Shown: positions 18,729 to 28,054, numbered from the stretch's first letter. The stretch: 64,000 nt of DNA from Acinetobacter calcoaceticus ANC 3811 (GCF_000399665.1 NZ_KB976986.1:898106-962105); one strand, 5' to 3'. Numbers and translations: made by a program. The notes: a model not told the origin generated them from the sequence alone.

Positions 18729-19499
18729 TTAGATATGGATCAAATTGATGATGGAAGCAATTTTCTCTGAAGTCACCATGAGTGCTGGTGCTAATTCTTC
18801 AATACGTTTGGGGCTTAAACGTACAGAAGGCCCTGCAATACTGACTGTGCCAAAAGGCTCACCTGTCTGTGGATTGAGAATGATTTTAGCCATAGCAGAC
18901 ATGCCTAGCTCATAGGTGTCACTAATCACACCATAACCTCGCTCTCTAGAAGCCTTAATCATGTGCTCTAGTTCTGTAAGGTCTTTTGGTGAGTTTGGTC
19001 CAAAGTTCTTGGCTTTATCGAAACCTTCACGTTCCACAATTCGTGAAAAGTCATTTTGATCAAGGGTAGATAAATACGCTAAACCACAAGCTGAAGCTGG
19101 TAAATAGGCCACGTTGCCAGAGTCGGGATCGTATTTTAGACCTGATTTGGCTCCTTGAGCTTTACCAATCCAGATAATTTTTTCGTCTTCGATTAAGCCG
19201 AGGCGAACCAGTTCAGAAGAGGTTTCTGCTAGTTCGTCTAGATAAGGCTGAAATGTTTCGGTAATCGAGCGCGAGGACAGAAAACTCAAACCCATTGAGG
19301 CAATTTTAAGAGTGAGCTTGTAGTGTTGGGTGATTTCATCTTGATAGATATATCCCATGTCTTTCATCGCAGTCAGGATGCGATGCATTGCAGATTTTGG
19401 GATATCGAGATCAACAGAAAGCTGACTAAGGGCACATCCATCTACTTCTTTTAACAGTGCTTCAAGGATGAGCAAAGAACGATCGGTATTGCTGAGCAT
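18729..19499 (-). CDS. IclR-family regulator of the second flavoprotein locus
   Basis: A 256-residue IclR protein. The winged helix is at 5-65 (LLILEALLKEVDGCALSQLS, DIPKSAMHRILTAMKDMGYI) and the effector domain has YLPASACGLAYLS and GYGVISDTYELGMSAMA. It is divergent from an AAHS transporter that heads a six-gene operon. A perfect IclR-type dyad (TGGAAC-N3-GTTCCA) lies 22 bp before its start codon, so it should repress itself, and probably the operon, until a substrate-derived acid binds. It differs clearly from the IclR protein at 10467. Confidence 0.87.
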   Translation of the reverse strand: MLSNTDRSLLILEALLKEVDGCALSQLSVDLDIPKSAMHRILTAMKDMGYIYQDEITQHYKLTLKIASMGLSFLSSRSITETFQPYLDELAETSSELVRLGLIEDEKIIWIGKAQGAKSGLKYDPDSGNVAYLPASACGLAYLSTLDQNDFSRIVEREGFDKAKNFGPNSPKDLTELEHMIKASRERGYGVISDTYELGMSAMAKIILNPQTGEPFGTVSIAGPSVRLSPKRIEELAPALMVTSEKIASIINLIHI

Positions 19500-19520
19500 A
19501 AAAATCCTAATATTATTTTC

Positions 19521-19535
19521 TGGAACAGTGTTCCA
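19521..19535. promoter_or_regulatory. IclR-type operator TGGAAC-AGT-GTTCCA
   Basis: A perfect dyad with 6-bp arms and a 3-bp centre, close to the GGAA-N3-TTCC pattern reported for IclR-family proteins, adjacent to the IclR start. Confidence 0.65.
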
Positions 19536-19708
19536 AAAAAATTAAAAACAGATTATAGTTGTTTTAGATTCTATCTCAAATGCCGTACAGATGAATCATT
19601 CAGATACGGAGTTTCCTAATTATTGAGCTTTTAAGAGTAAGTAGGGAGCAAAACTGAATAAGCGATGGAAAACGCATATTTGCTGATACACACTAATGGA
19701 GTAAGTGT

Positions 19709-21064
19709 ATGACTCAACAGGTAAATTTAAGGGAATTTATTGATGAAAATCGTATATCCCCAATACAAAAACTAGTCATCTTTTTATGTTTAATGATCGT
19801 AGTTGTTGATGGTATCGATATATCAATCATGGGATTTGTAGCTCCGGTCATTAAGCAGCAATGGGGAATTACTACAACCGATCTTGCACCCGTAATGAGT
19901 GCAGCTTTAATTGGTTTAGCTGTAGGCGCTGTAATTTCAGGACCGTTGGCAGACAAGTTTGGACGTAAAAAACTACTCGTTATTAATTTAATTGGTTTTG
20001 GCGTATTTACTTTATGTGCGGCAATTTCTTCCAATGTGACTGAGCTAATGATGTTCCGTTTTATTGCCGGTTTATTTATGGGAGGAGTAATGCCACAAGC
20101 TGTTACGTTGGTAACGGATTACTCACCCATGAAAATGAATGGTCGTATGGTTACCATCATTCTAAGTGGATTTACAATTGGTGCTGCTATTGGAGGCTTT
20201 TTGGCTGCTTGGGTGATTCCACATTTTAACTGGCATGCCATGATGATTATTGGTGGAGTCCTGCCGCTTATTTTAGCCGTTATCGCAGCATTTAAATTAC
20301 CTGAATCTATTGGCTATAAAGTCCTTAAAGAACATCCAAAAGCAGAGATTGATACCATTATTCATAAAATGGCACCAGATTTTGATACGGCTAACACTGT
20401 TTTTGTTTTACCTAAAGCAAAAACCAACACGGTTGATAATCCAGTAAAAGCAGTGCTCAGTCCTTTCTATTTCTTAGGCAGCTTTTTGCTTTGGTGGAGC
20501 TACGCATCTGGTTTGTTTGTGGTGTATTTACTTGGAAGTTGGTTACCAATGATGAGCCATGAATTTGGTTTTAGCATCAGTGAGGCTTCAATTATTACAG
20601 CGATTTACCAGTTAGGCGGCCCAATAGGTTGTATCGCATGCGGTTATTTGATGGATAAATTTAATCCACATCTAGGTTTAGTGATTGCATATCTATTAGC
20701 AATTGGCTTCATGTTCTTTCTAGGTGCGGTGGGTCATAACTTTGTAATGTATAGCATGATGTGTTTCTTCATCGGTATGTGGATGAATGGTGCAAACGCA
20801 GGTCTCAACAGTGTTTCAAGTTCATTCTATCCAGTTTTTGCTCGTGCAACAGGAAACAGTTGGATGCATGGTATAGGTCGATTAGGCGCGGTAGGTAGTG
20901 CATTTGCCGGAGCATATTTTTTAAGCCTAGGCTGGGAGACCAGCAAAATTTTCCTTGTGCTTTGCTTGCCAACTGCCGGTATGGTCGTAGCATTAATTAT
21001 TATGAAACTGGTTTATTCACCAACAAAGATACGTCAGCACGAACTTAAAAAAGTTCAAATCTAA
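19709..21064 (+). CDS. MFS transporter, aromatic acid:H+ symporter (AAHS) family
   Basis: A 451-residue, 12-helix symporter and paralogue of the carrier at 13778. The first helix carries VVDGIDISIMGFVAPVI and the 2-3 loop GPLADKFGRKKLL. Helices 7-12 include WWSYASGLFVVYLLGSWLPM and ARATGNSWMHGIGRLGAVGS, as in PcaK/BenK-type proteins. It heads an operon with AroE-like, TIM-barrel, two flavoprotein and NIPSNAP genes separated by at most 37 bp. A ribosome site is poor (GGAGTAAGTGT). The likely cargo is a cyclic carboxylic acid. Confidence 0.9.
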   Translation: MTQQVNLREFIDENRISPIQKLVIFLCLMIVVVDGIDISIMGFVAPVIKQQWGITTTDLAPVMSAALIGLAVGAVISGPLADKFGRKKLLVINLIGFGVFTLCAAISSNVTELMMFRFIAGLFMGGVMPQAVTLVTDYSPMKMNGRMVTIILSGFTIGAAIGGFLAAWVIPHFNWHAMMIIGGVLPLILAVIAAFKLPESIGYKVLKEHPKAEIDTIIHKMAPDFDTANTVFVLPKAKTNTVDNPVKAVLSPFYFLGSFLLWWSYASGLFVVYLLGSWLPMMSHEFGFSISEASIITAIYQLGGPIGCIACGYLMDKFNPHLGLVIAYLLAIGFMFFLGAVGHNFVMYSMMCFFIGMWMNGANAGLNSVSSSFYPVFARATGNSWMHGIGRLGAVGSAFAGAYFLSLGWETSKIFLVLCLPTAGMVVALIIMKLVYSPTKIRQHELKKVQI

Positions 21065-21101
21065 AATTCACTAACCCATAGATTTTTAAGGAGATTGAAT
21101 A

Positions 21102-21917
21102 ATGGATATTCAATTGAATGGATCAACTCGTCTTTATTTTGTGGTCGGACATCCGATTGTACAGGTCAAATCACCTGAGGGTGTAACCATGGAGCTAGTT
21201 AAAAAAGATCTAAATGCGATTGTTGTACCTGCTGATGTAGCACCAGAACACTTCCCAAATTTTGTTCAGCAAAATTTGTATTTAAATAATAGTGACGGCT
21301 TGATTGTCACAGTACCCCATAAAATTTCGGCTTTGAATTGCTGCCAAAAATTAACTTCACGCGCACAGTTCATTGGGGCTGTAAATACGATTCGTCGCTG
21401 TAAAGAAGGGTGGGAAGGAGACATGCTGGATGGAAAAGGCATGGTACAAGCGATACGAAATAGGTTAATCGAGTTAAAAGATAAACGTGCCATTTTGGCT
21501 GGAGCTGGTGGAGCAGGTAAAGCGATTGCTTATGAATTACTTCTTGCTGGAGTAGCTGAGTTAGCAATTTTTGATGTAGATCAAACACGTCAACAACAAC
21601 TCGTTGAACAGCTTCAACAACTAGGTAAAGGCAAAGTAGTTGCACATAACAATGATCCAACAGGATTCGACGTTGTAGTCAATGCGACGCCTATGGGAAT
21701 GAATGGTGATCCTTCTGCTGCTTTTCAACTTGAAAAAATAACTGCACAAATGTCGGTTGCAGATGTCGTGACTAGTCCTGAAAACACACCATTTATTCAG
21801 CATGCGTCAACTCTAGGATGTAACGCAGTCAAAGGAACGGATATGTTCATTCAGGTTCGTGACTTAATGGTTGCTTATTTACTTGAGAAAGAGCAGGAGC
21901 AACAAGATGTCGCGTGA
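21102..21917 (+). CDS. Shikimate dehydrogenase-like oxidoreductase (AroE family, divergent)
   Basis: A 271-residue AroE-fold protein. The N-terminal substrate domain has GHPIVQVKSPEGV where AroE has S-x-S-P, so the first carboxylate-binding serine is replaced by Val while the second remains. The catalytic pair is kept: K74 in TVPHK and D110 in MLDGKGM. GAVNTIRR and the Rossmann GAGGAGKA (about 133) follow, then VVNATPMGM. These features fit the catabolic AroE-like/quinate-shikimate subgroup and not the housekeeping enzyme. It overlaps the next gene by 11 bp within a catabolic operon and presumably oxidises a hydroaromatic alcohol. Confidence 0.8.
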   Translation: MDIQLNGSTRLYFVVGHPIVQVKSPEGVTMELVKKDLNAIVVPADVAPEHFPNFVQQNLYLNNSDGLIVTVPHKISALNCCQKLTSRAQFIGAVNTIRRCKEGWEGDMLDGKGMVQAIRNRLIELKDKRAILAGAGGAGKAIAYELLLAGVAELAIFDVDQTRQQQLVEQLQQLGKGKVVAHNNDPTGFDVVVNATPMGMNGDPSAAFQLEKITAQMSVADVVTSPENTPFIQHASTLGCNAVKGTDMFIQVRDLMVAYLLEKEQEQQDVA

Positions 21918-22734
21918 ATATTCACTTTCATTTTTGACAGTTGCAGATGTGAGTCCTGTAGAAGCAGTCAAAATTGCAGCAAATTGTGGTTATGCAGCAG
22001 TGGGCTTACGCCTGCTGCCAGCAGCACCTAATGAAGTAGATTATCCAATTTTAAATGATAGCAAACTAATTAAGGAAACAAGGGCTGCTTTGGATGACAC
22101 AGGTATTCGTATTGCTGATGTTGAAATTGTACGAATTACTTCCGACTTTGAGCCAAATAAATATTTGCAGTTTTTAAGTACCGCTGAGCAGCTCGGTGCT
22201 AGGCATATTCTAGTTGCAGGAAATGACCCTGAGCAATCAAGACTAATACATCACTTCGCACAATTTTGTGAATTAAGTAAACAGTTTAGCTTGAGCTGTG
22301 ACCTAGAGTTCATGCCATGGACCAATGTGAAAAACTTGGCGCAGGCTGAATATATCGTGAATCAATCAGGGCAAGAAAATGCTGCCATTTTAATTGATGC
22401 ATTACATTTTGACCGATCAGATTCGACAATTGAGCAAGTCAAAGCACTTGATCTGAAGCAATTGAACTATGTTCAGCTTTGCGATGGTTTTGCTGAATAT
22501 GATCCGAGTGATGAAGGCTTAATTAAGATTGCACGTTCTAATCGATTAGTGCCAGGGCAAGGCGAAATTGATCTTGTAGGATTAATTCGTGCTTTACCCA
22601 AAGAAATTATGTTAGCTGCAGAAGTCCCAAATTTGGTACTAGCTGAACGTCCAGCTCTTGAGCGCGCTGAAATTAATTTGCAAGCAATGAAGCAGCTCGT
22701 TGCACTCGCTCAATTGGGCACTGTTACGGGGTAA
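21907..22734 (+). CDS. Xylose-isomerase-like TIM-barrel protein (possible dehydroshikimate-dehydratase-like)
   Basis: A 275-residue AP-endonuclease-2/xylose-isomerase-like TIM barrel. Potential metal-ligand positions are in CDLEFMPW, LIDALHFDRS, YVQLCDG and AAEVPN, and VPGQGEIDL is the usual loop. This superfamily includes sugar-phosphate epimerases and 3-dehydroshikimate dehydratases (AsbF type). Lying directly after an AroE-like gene, a dehydratase that forms protocatechuate or a similar ring is plausible but unproven. I take ATG 21907, inside the previous gene, over an in-frame ATG at 21871 because AGGAGCAAC precedes it. Confidence 0.72.
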   Translation: MSREYSLSFLTVADVSPVEAVKIAANCGYAAVGLRLLPAAPNEVDYPILNDSKLIKETRAALDDTGIRIADVEIVRITSDFEPNKYLQFLSTAEQLGARHILVAGNDPEQSRLIHHFAQFCELSKQFSLSCDLEFMPWTNVKNLAQAEYIVNQSGQENAAILIDALHFDRSDSTIEQVKALDLKQLNYVQLCDGFAEYDPSDEGLIKIARSNRLVPGQGEIDLVGLIRALPKEIMLAAEVPNLVLAERPALERAEINLQAMKQLVALAQLGTVTG

Positions 22735-22739
22735 GAAGT

Positions 22740-24515
22740 ATGAACGCAAAAACCCAACAACCATTTCAGATGATTTCAATACCAATTCGTGAATGCTACG
22801 AATGTGATGTTTTAGTCATTGGTTCAGGTGCCGGAGGGCTTTCAAGCGCCGTGACCGCAGCACATGAAGGATTAAAGGTTATTGTCGCAGAGAAAGCATC
22901 AGTATTTGGTGGAACAACTGCTGTATCGGGAGGATGGTTATGGATTCCTAATACACCTCATGCTGAACGAGAAGGTCAAGCCGAACCGATTGAGATGCCA
23001 AAGCAATATTTAAAAAATATTTTGGGTGAAAAGTATGATGAAACCAAAATTCATACCTATTTAACTCAAGCACCGAAAATGGTGGAATTTTTCGAAGCCA
23101 AAACTGAAGTCAAATTTAATATCGGTGCGGCGGTGCCTGACTTTTTTAATATTGAAGGTACTAGGGTTGGGTGGCGTTCGATTGTTGCGGCACCTTACGA
23201 TGGCCGTTTACTTGGTCAGAAACTAAATATCCTACGTCCGCCAATTCCTGAAACTACTCTTTGGGGAATGGGTATCGCGTCTGGCGTAGATATGAAGCAT
23301 TTCATTAATACTTTTAATGCAATTCCATCCTTTATCTATGCGACCAAAAGAGTATTACGACATTTTTTTGATCTAATTTTTACTAAGCGCTCAACTCAGA
23401 TTGTGAATGGTAATGCTTTGGCGGCTCGCTTACTCAAATCTGCACTTGATTACAAAGTAAAGCTATTGGCAAATCATGCCATGACTGAATTAGTTGAAGA
23501 AAATGGTCGAGTGATTGGAGCATTATTTAAAACACCAGCTGGCCTCATCAAAATAATAGCAAAACATGGCGTGATACTAGCGACTGGCGGTTTCCCTCAT
23601 GATGAAAAACGTAAACAGGCTTTATTCAAACATGTGAGTGACGGGACTCCTCATCATTCAGCTGCTCCTGAAACAAATATAGGTGATGGCTTAATTGCGG
23701 CAGAAGCAATTGGCGCAACTGTTGATGAAACCTTGCCTTGGTCTGGCGCATGGGCCCCTGTTTCATTAATTCCACGTTTAGATGGAACTTTAGGTCGTTT
23801 TCCACATTTGGTTGAGCGAGGCAAACCTGGATTAATTGCAGTTTTAAAAAATGGATACCGCTTTACCAATGAAGGTGAATCCTATCCTTTATTTATTAAA
23901 GATCTATTCAAACATACACCGCAAGGCGAACAAGCACATTGCTGGTTGATTTGTGATCACAAGTTCGTTCGCCGTTATGGCTTAGGCGCTGTTAAACCTT
24001 TTCCAATTTCTCTAAAACCTTGGCTAGACAATGGTTACTTAAAACAAGGGCACACTATTCAAGAGCTGGCTGTGACGTGCGGTATAGATCCAGTTCAGTT
24101 TTTAAAAACAGTTGAGCAGTACAACCAATATGCCTATTTAGGCCAAGACCCCGAGTTTCAACGTGGTACTACTCCTTATCAAAAAGCACAGGGTGATGCT
24201 GATCATCATCCGAACCCATGTATTGCCCCGATTGAAAATGGACCATTTTATGCAGTTGAGGTGGTACCAGGAAGTTTAGGGACATTTGCAGGACTGGTTA
24301 CAGATGAATATGCCCAAGTTCTAAATAAAGCAGGGCAACCGATTAATGGATTATTTGCGGCTGGAAATGATCTCAATAGCATCATGGGAGGCCAATATCC
24401 AAGTGGTGGAATTACCTTAGGCCCAGCCATGACATTTGGTTATCTTGCTGCAAAAAAAATTGCTGAACAAGCTAGAACTGAAACAGTAGCGTTCACGCCA
24501 CATAAGCAAGATTAA
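22740..24515 (+). CDS. KstD-like FAD-dependent dehydrogenase, first of two in operon
   Basis: A 591-residue flavoprotein closely resembling the one at 11584: the FAD motif GSGAGG is near residue 28, then AEKASVFGGTTAVSGGWLW, and near the C-terminus MGGQYPSGGITLGPAMTFG. The active-site loop reads YPSGG where the relatives have YPGAG or YPGPG. No export signal is present. It starts six bases after the TIM-barrel gene, so translation is coupled. The family oxidises C-C single bonds to C=C next to a carbonyl, passing electrons to quinone or another acceptor. Its substrate is probably the same ring compound handled by its neighbours. Confidence 0.82.
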   Translation: MNAKTQQPFQMISIPIRECYECDVLVIGSGAGGLSSAVTAAHEGLKVIVAEKASVFGGTTAVSGGWLWIPNTPHAEREGQAEPIEMPKQYLKNILGEKYDETKIHTYLTQAPKMVEFFEAKTEVKFNIGAAVPDFFNIEGTRVGWRSIVAAPYDGRLLGQKLNILRPPIPETTLWGMGIASGVDMKHFINTFNAIPSFIYATKRVLRHFFDLIFTKRSTQIVNGNALAARLLKSALDYKVKLLANHAMTELVEENGRVIGALFKTPAGLIKIIAKHGVILATGGFPHDEKRKQALFKHVSDGTPHHSAAPETNIGDGLIAAEAIGATVDETLPWSGAWAPVSLIPRLDGTLGRFPHLVERGKPGLIAVLKNGYRFTNEGESYPLFIKDLFKHTPQGEQAHCWLICDHKFVRRYGLGAVKPFPISLKPWLDNGYLKQGHTIQELAVTCGIDPVQFLKTVEQYNQYAYLGQDPEFQRGTTPYQKAQGDADHHPNPCIAPIENGPFYAVEVVPGSLGTFAGLVTDEYAQVLNKAGQPINGLFAAGNDLNSIMGGQYPSGGITLGPAMTFGYLAAKKIAEQARTETVAFTPHKQD

Positions 24516-24527
24516 GGAGAATTGAAC

Positions 24528-26264
24528 ATGGATAAAGAAGTTGATTTATTGGTTATTGGCGGTGGGGCAGCAGGGATGTCCGCAGCACTTTTTGCCAAGC
24601 TTAATGGATTAGATGTCTTACTTTGTGAAAAGGCTTCACAGGTAGGTGGTACTTCAGCGACATCAGGTGGAACGATTTGGGCACCAGGATCACATTTGAG
24701 TGTTCAAGCAGGTGTTCCCGATGATATTGAGCAAGCTCGAATTTTTCTTAAATCTGTAGTGGGTGAACGTGGTGGTGAAGAACTTCGCGAAGCATTTCTA
24801 GCCTCATGTGCGGATATGGTTCGTGATTTAGATGAGAAAACTACAGTTAAGCTTAATGCTTGTTTAGCACATCCCGACTATGTCAAAAACCAACCAGGTG
24901 AAGCATTCGGTGGTCGTGCACTTGCGCCAGCTGAATTTGATGCAAGTGTTTTAGGTGCTGACTTTAAATATGTACGTCCTCCACGAGCGGAATTTATGGG
25001 CTTAGGCGGCATGATGGTCAATCGAACTGAATTAAATGCCCTGTTAAATCCTATACACAGTTTTCAGAACTTTATGGCCACCTTGAAAGTTGTGGTGCCT
25101 TATTTTCTGTCACGTCTACGCTTTAATCGGGGTACACGGCTTGTTATGGGTAATGCTTTGGTGGGCAGCTTATTTTATAATCTTAAACAAAAGCATGTTC
25201 CTGTTTGGTTCAATGCACCACTGCAAGAGTTGTTAGTCGAAAAAGGCAAAGTGGTGGGAGCCAAAATTGAAACTGAACAAGGCATAAAAGTCATTCGAGC
25301 CCGAAAAGGGATAGTTTTAGCCACAGGTGGTGTGGGGTGGAATATAAAGCTACGTCAACAATTGTTCCCAAAAGGTTTAATCGCAGACTCATTATCACCT
25401 TACTCAAACACGGGTGATGGGCTTAGTAAAGCTATGGAAAAAGGTGCAAAACTTGATCCCTCTGTGGACAGTAGTGTGCTGTATTTCCCATGTTCTATTC
25501 ATGTTCATGCCAACGGTTATAAAGCTATTTGGCCACACATTATTTTAGATCGGGCCAAACCAGGCGTGATAGCAGTCAATGACGATGGCAAACGCTTTGT
25601 CAATGAGTCAGATTCGTACCACGACTTTTGTATGGCGCAGCTTAAAACAAATCAGGGTAAATCCCAAATTCAGTCTTACCTGATTTGTGACCAAACTGCG
25701 ATTCAAAAATATGGTTTAGGTTTTATTTTACCAGGTGCAAAAAAACTCGATTACTACCTTAAAGCAAAGTATTTATTCTCTGCAAACTCACTAGAAGAGC
25801 TTGCCCAAAAGGTTGGGATTAACGCTCAAGGATTAGTGAATACCGTTCAACGTTTTAATCACCTCGTTGAACAAGGTGTAGACACCGATTTTGGTAAAGG
25901 CAGTGGTGTGATGAATCGTTTTAACGGAGATCCAGAAGTCAAACCTAATCCATGCTTGGGCAAACTTGAGCAAGGTCCATTTTATGCTTTACCTGTTATT
26001 CCAATGGACTGTGCGAGTAGCGGCGGGTTAGCTGGTGACATTTATGGTCGAGTGCTTGATCAGAACAATCAGGTTATCACTGGGCTATTTGCCTGTGGTA
26101 ATGACTTATCTTCAATTTTTAAAGGAACATATCCAGGTCCAGGAACAACACTCGGACCAGGGATGGTATTTGCTTGGCGAATTGCTCAATTTGCCGCAGG
26201 AAAACTAAATAAACAAGTGACTGAACAACCTATACAAATGACACAACCACGGAGAACCGCATGA
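24528..26264 (+). CDS. KstD-like FAD-dependent dehydrogenase, second of two in operon
   Basis: A 578-residue flavoprotein, more distant from the other two: FAD motif GGGAAG at about residue 11, CEKASQVGGTSATSGG, and C-terminal FKGTYPGPGTTLGPGMVFA. The start at ATG 24528 is set by AAGGAGA at 24514-24520; an in-frame TTG at 24522 is less likely. It lies 12 bp after its sister, and its stop overlaps the NIPSNAP start (ATGA). Two non-identical flavoproteins in tandem suggest either two successive desaturations, as needed to aromatise a cyclohexane-type ring, or a heteromer. Both are inference. Confidence 0.82.
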   Translation: MDKEVDLLVIGGGAAGMSAALFAKLNGLDVLLCEKASQVGGTSATSGGTIWAPGSHLSVQAGVPDDIEQARIFLKSVVGERGGEELREAFLASCADMVRDLDEKTTVKLNACLAHPDYVKNQPGEAFGGRALAPAEFDASVLGADFKYVRPPRAEFMGLGGMMVNRTELNALLNPIHSFQNFMATLKVVVPYFLSRLRFNRGTRLVMGNALVGSLFYNLKQKHVPVWFNAPLQELLVEKGKVVGAKIETEQGIKVIRARKGIVLATGGVGWNIKLRQQLFPKGLIADSLSPYSNTGDGLSKAMEKGAKLDPSVDSSVLYFPCSIHVHANGYKAIWPHIILDRAKPGVIAVNDDGKRFVNESDSYHDFCMAQLKTNQGKSQIQSYLICDQTAIQKYGLGFILPGAKKLDYYLKAKYLFSANSLEELAQKVGINAQGLVNTVQRFNHLVEQGVDTDFGKGSGVMNRFNGDPEVKPNPCLGKLEQGPFYALPVIPMDCASSGGLAGDIYGRVLDQNNQVITGLFACGNDLSSIFKGTYPGPGTTLGPGMVFAWRIAQFAAGKLNKQVTEQPIQMTQPRRTA

Positions 26265-26878
26265 AGCTTTATCAACTGATTAACATCACTATCAAAATGG
26301 GTACAACTGCAACTGTTGCAGCTGGTATTCAAAATTTTTACCAAGATACGACAGCTAAGGGTAAGTTACTTGGAGTATTTTTCTCTGATATAGGCGAGCT
26401 CAACCAAGTTGTTGTATTACGCAGCTATGCTTCACAACAAGAGCTAGACGATGAAAATACACGGTTAGCAGCACAAGAAAACTTGTTTAGTGCATCTGAA
26501 AATATCATCAGATATTCAGTTGAAAATTTTGCTGGTTTCGACTTCTTACCTGAGGTTGAGTTGGGTGAGTTTGGTCCTGTATATGAAATTCGTACTTATG
26601 AGTTGAAACATGGTGGTGTTCCTCATGTTCTCGATGCGTGGAAAAATGCAGTGCCAACTCGTACTCAATACTCAAAACTCACAGTAGCTATGTATGCTCT
26701 TGATGGCACACCACGTATTGTAAGTATTTGGCCATACGCATCATTGAATGAGCGTTCGGAAGTTCGTGCCAAATCGGTTGCAGACGGCATTTGGCCACCA
26801 AAAGGCGGTCCACAGTGGTTGACCCATGAAATGAAGTCAATGATTGCGCTACCAACTTCAGTATCTCCATTGAAATAA
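26261..26878 (+). CDS. NIPSNAP-family protein (two domains)
   Basis: A 205-residue protein made of two NIPSNAP-type ferredoxin-like domains, roughly 1-100 and 105-205; the second carries YEIRTYELKHGGVPHVLDAW and IVSIWPYASLNERSEVRAK. It is about twice the length of the relative at 13358, which matches one domain. Its ATG overlaps the stop of the flavoprotein gene by four bases. It is the last gene of the six-gene operon and is followed by a terminator. No catalytic residues can be assigned; a role with the flavoproteins is suggested by the repeated adjacency. Confidence 0.8.
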   Translation: MKLYQLINITIKMGTTATVAAGIQNFYQDTTAKGKLLGVFFSDIGELNQVVVLRSYASQQELDDENTRLAAQENLFSASENIIRYSVENFAGFDFLPEVELGEFGPVYEIRTYELKHGGVPHVLDAWKNAVPTRTQYSKLTVAMYALDGTPRIVSIWPYASLNERSEVRAKSVADGIWPPKGGPQWLTHEMKSMIALPTSVSPLK

Positions 26879-26904
26879 AATTCGAGAATGATATGTTAAA
26901 AATT

Positions 26905-26930
26905 AGCCTGCTAAATTAGTGGGCTTTTTA
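26905..26930 (+). terminator. Terminator of the second flavoprotein operon
   Basis: AGCCTGCTA pairs with TAGTGGGCT (two G-T pairs) around AAT and runs into TTTTT. Confidence 0.75.
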
Positions 26931-27223
26931 ATTTATAAAATATATTTATATATCTTTATTAAGATGTGTTAATTAATAGCGAATGTGGACACTATAAGAT
27001 TAAAATCAAGCGTTTAATTTTTAGCTATAAAGTCTTTGACATTTGAAAGAAATAAAATAAAAACAATTAAAGATTAAAAAGATACAAAGTACGGTGGAGT
27101 CTTGATATAAATTTTATTTCAATATTAATTGATAGTATTGACCCTAAAATCAACTTTAACTTTAGTATAAATTTTAGACCTTGATAACGAATCTATAAGC
27201 AGATTTTCAACAGGAGAACAAAG
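26931..27223. other. AT-rich intergenic region without a gene
   Basis: Nothing coding is seen on either strand. It must hold the promoter of the hydrolase at 27224; I could not settle on a convincing -35/-10 pair. CAGGAGAAC at about 27210 is the ribosome site. Confidence 0.5.
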
Positions 27224-28054
27224 ATGGGTTATGTAACCACAAAAGATGGCGTAGAAATTTTCTATAAAGATTGGGGACCACGCGATGCCCAAGTTTTATT
27301 TTTTCATCACGGTTGGCCTTTAAGTTCAGATGATTGGGACACACAGTTGCTTTTCTTTTTAGGACAAGGCTACCGTGTTGTGGCTCATGACAGACGTGGT
27401 CATGGTCGTTCTAGTCAAGTGTGGGATGGTCACGATATGGACCATTATGCAGATGATGTTGCAGAGGTGGTTAAACATCTGAACATTAAAAACGCAATTC
27501 ATATTGGCCACTCAACAGGTGGCGGTGAAGTGGCTCACTATATCGCCCGTCATGGTCAAGAGAACGTTGCAAAAGCAGTGCTTGTCAGTGCAGTTCCTCC
27601 ACTGATGGTTAAAACTGAAAATAATCCTGAAGGGTTACCAAAAGAAGTTTTTGATGACCTACAAAATCAAGTTCTCACAAACCGTGCACAATTCTATCGT
27701 GACCTTCCATCTGGCCCGTTTTATGGTTTTAACCGACCTGATGCGAAGCCATCAGAAGGTGTCATTTCTAACTGGTGGCGTCAGGGCATGACCGGTAGTG
27801 CAAAAGCACATTACGATGGTATTGTGGCATTTTCACAAACTGACTTCACCGAAGATTTAAAGAAAATCACAGTTCCTGTTTTGGTATTGCATGGTGACGA
27901 TGATCAAATTGTGCCTTATAAAACTTCTGGCGTGAAATCTGCTGAATTGCTCCCAAATAGCCAACTTAAAATCTATCCAGGTTTTTCTCATGGCATGTTA
28001 ACGGTGAACCATGAAGTGATTAATGCTGACTTACTGGCGTTTATTCGTGAGTAA
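27224..28054 (+). CDS. Alpha/beta hydrolase, non-haem chloroperoxidase-like
   Basis: A 276-residue alpha/beta hydrolase of the bacterial non-haem haloperoxidase/esterase group. Key features are HHGWPLSSDDW (oxyanion region), AHDRRGHGRS, the nucleophile elbow GHSTGG with Ser near residue 98, VLHGDDDQIVP with the acid near 230, and the catalytic His in GFSHGM near 258. The full triad and family length are present. No signal peptide is seen, so it is cytoplasmic. It is a single gene with a strong GGAGAAC site. The physiological role is likely ester or lactone hydrolysis; halogenation in such enzymes is an in-vitro side reaction. Confidence 0.88.
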   Translation: MGYVTTKDGVEIFYKDWGPRDAQVLFFHHGWPLSSDDWDTQLLFFLGQGYRVVAHDRRGHGRSSQVWDGHDMDHYADDVAEVVKHLNIKNAIHIGHSTGGGEVAHYIARHGQENVAKAVLVSAVPPLMVKTENNPEGLPKEVFDDLQNQVLTNRAQFYRDLPSGPFYGFNRPDAKPSEGVISNWWRQGMTGSAKAHYDGIVAFSQTDFTEDLKKITVPVLVLHGDDDQIVPYKTSGVKSAELLPNSQLKIYPGFSHGMLTVNHEVINADLLAFIRE

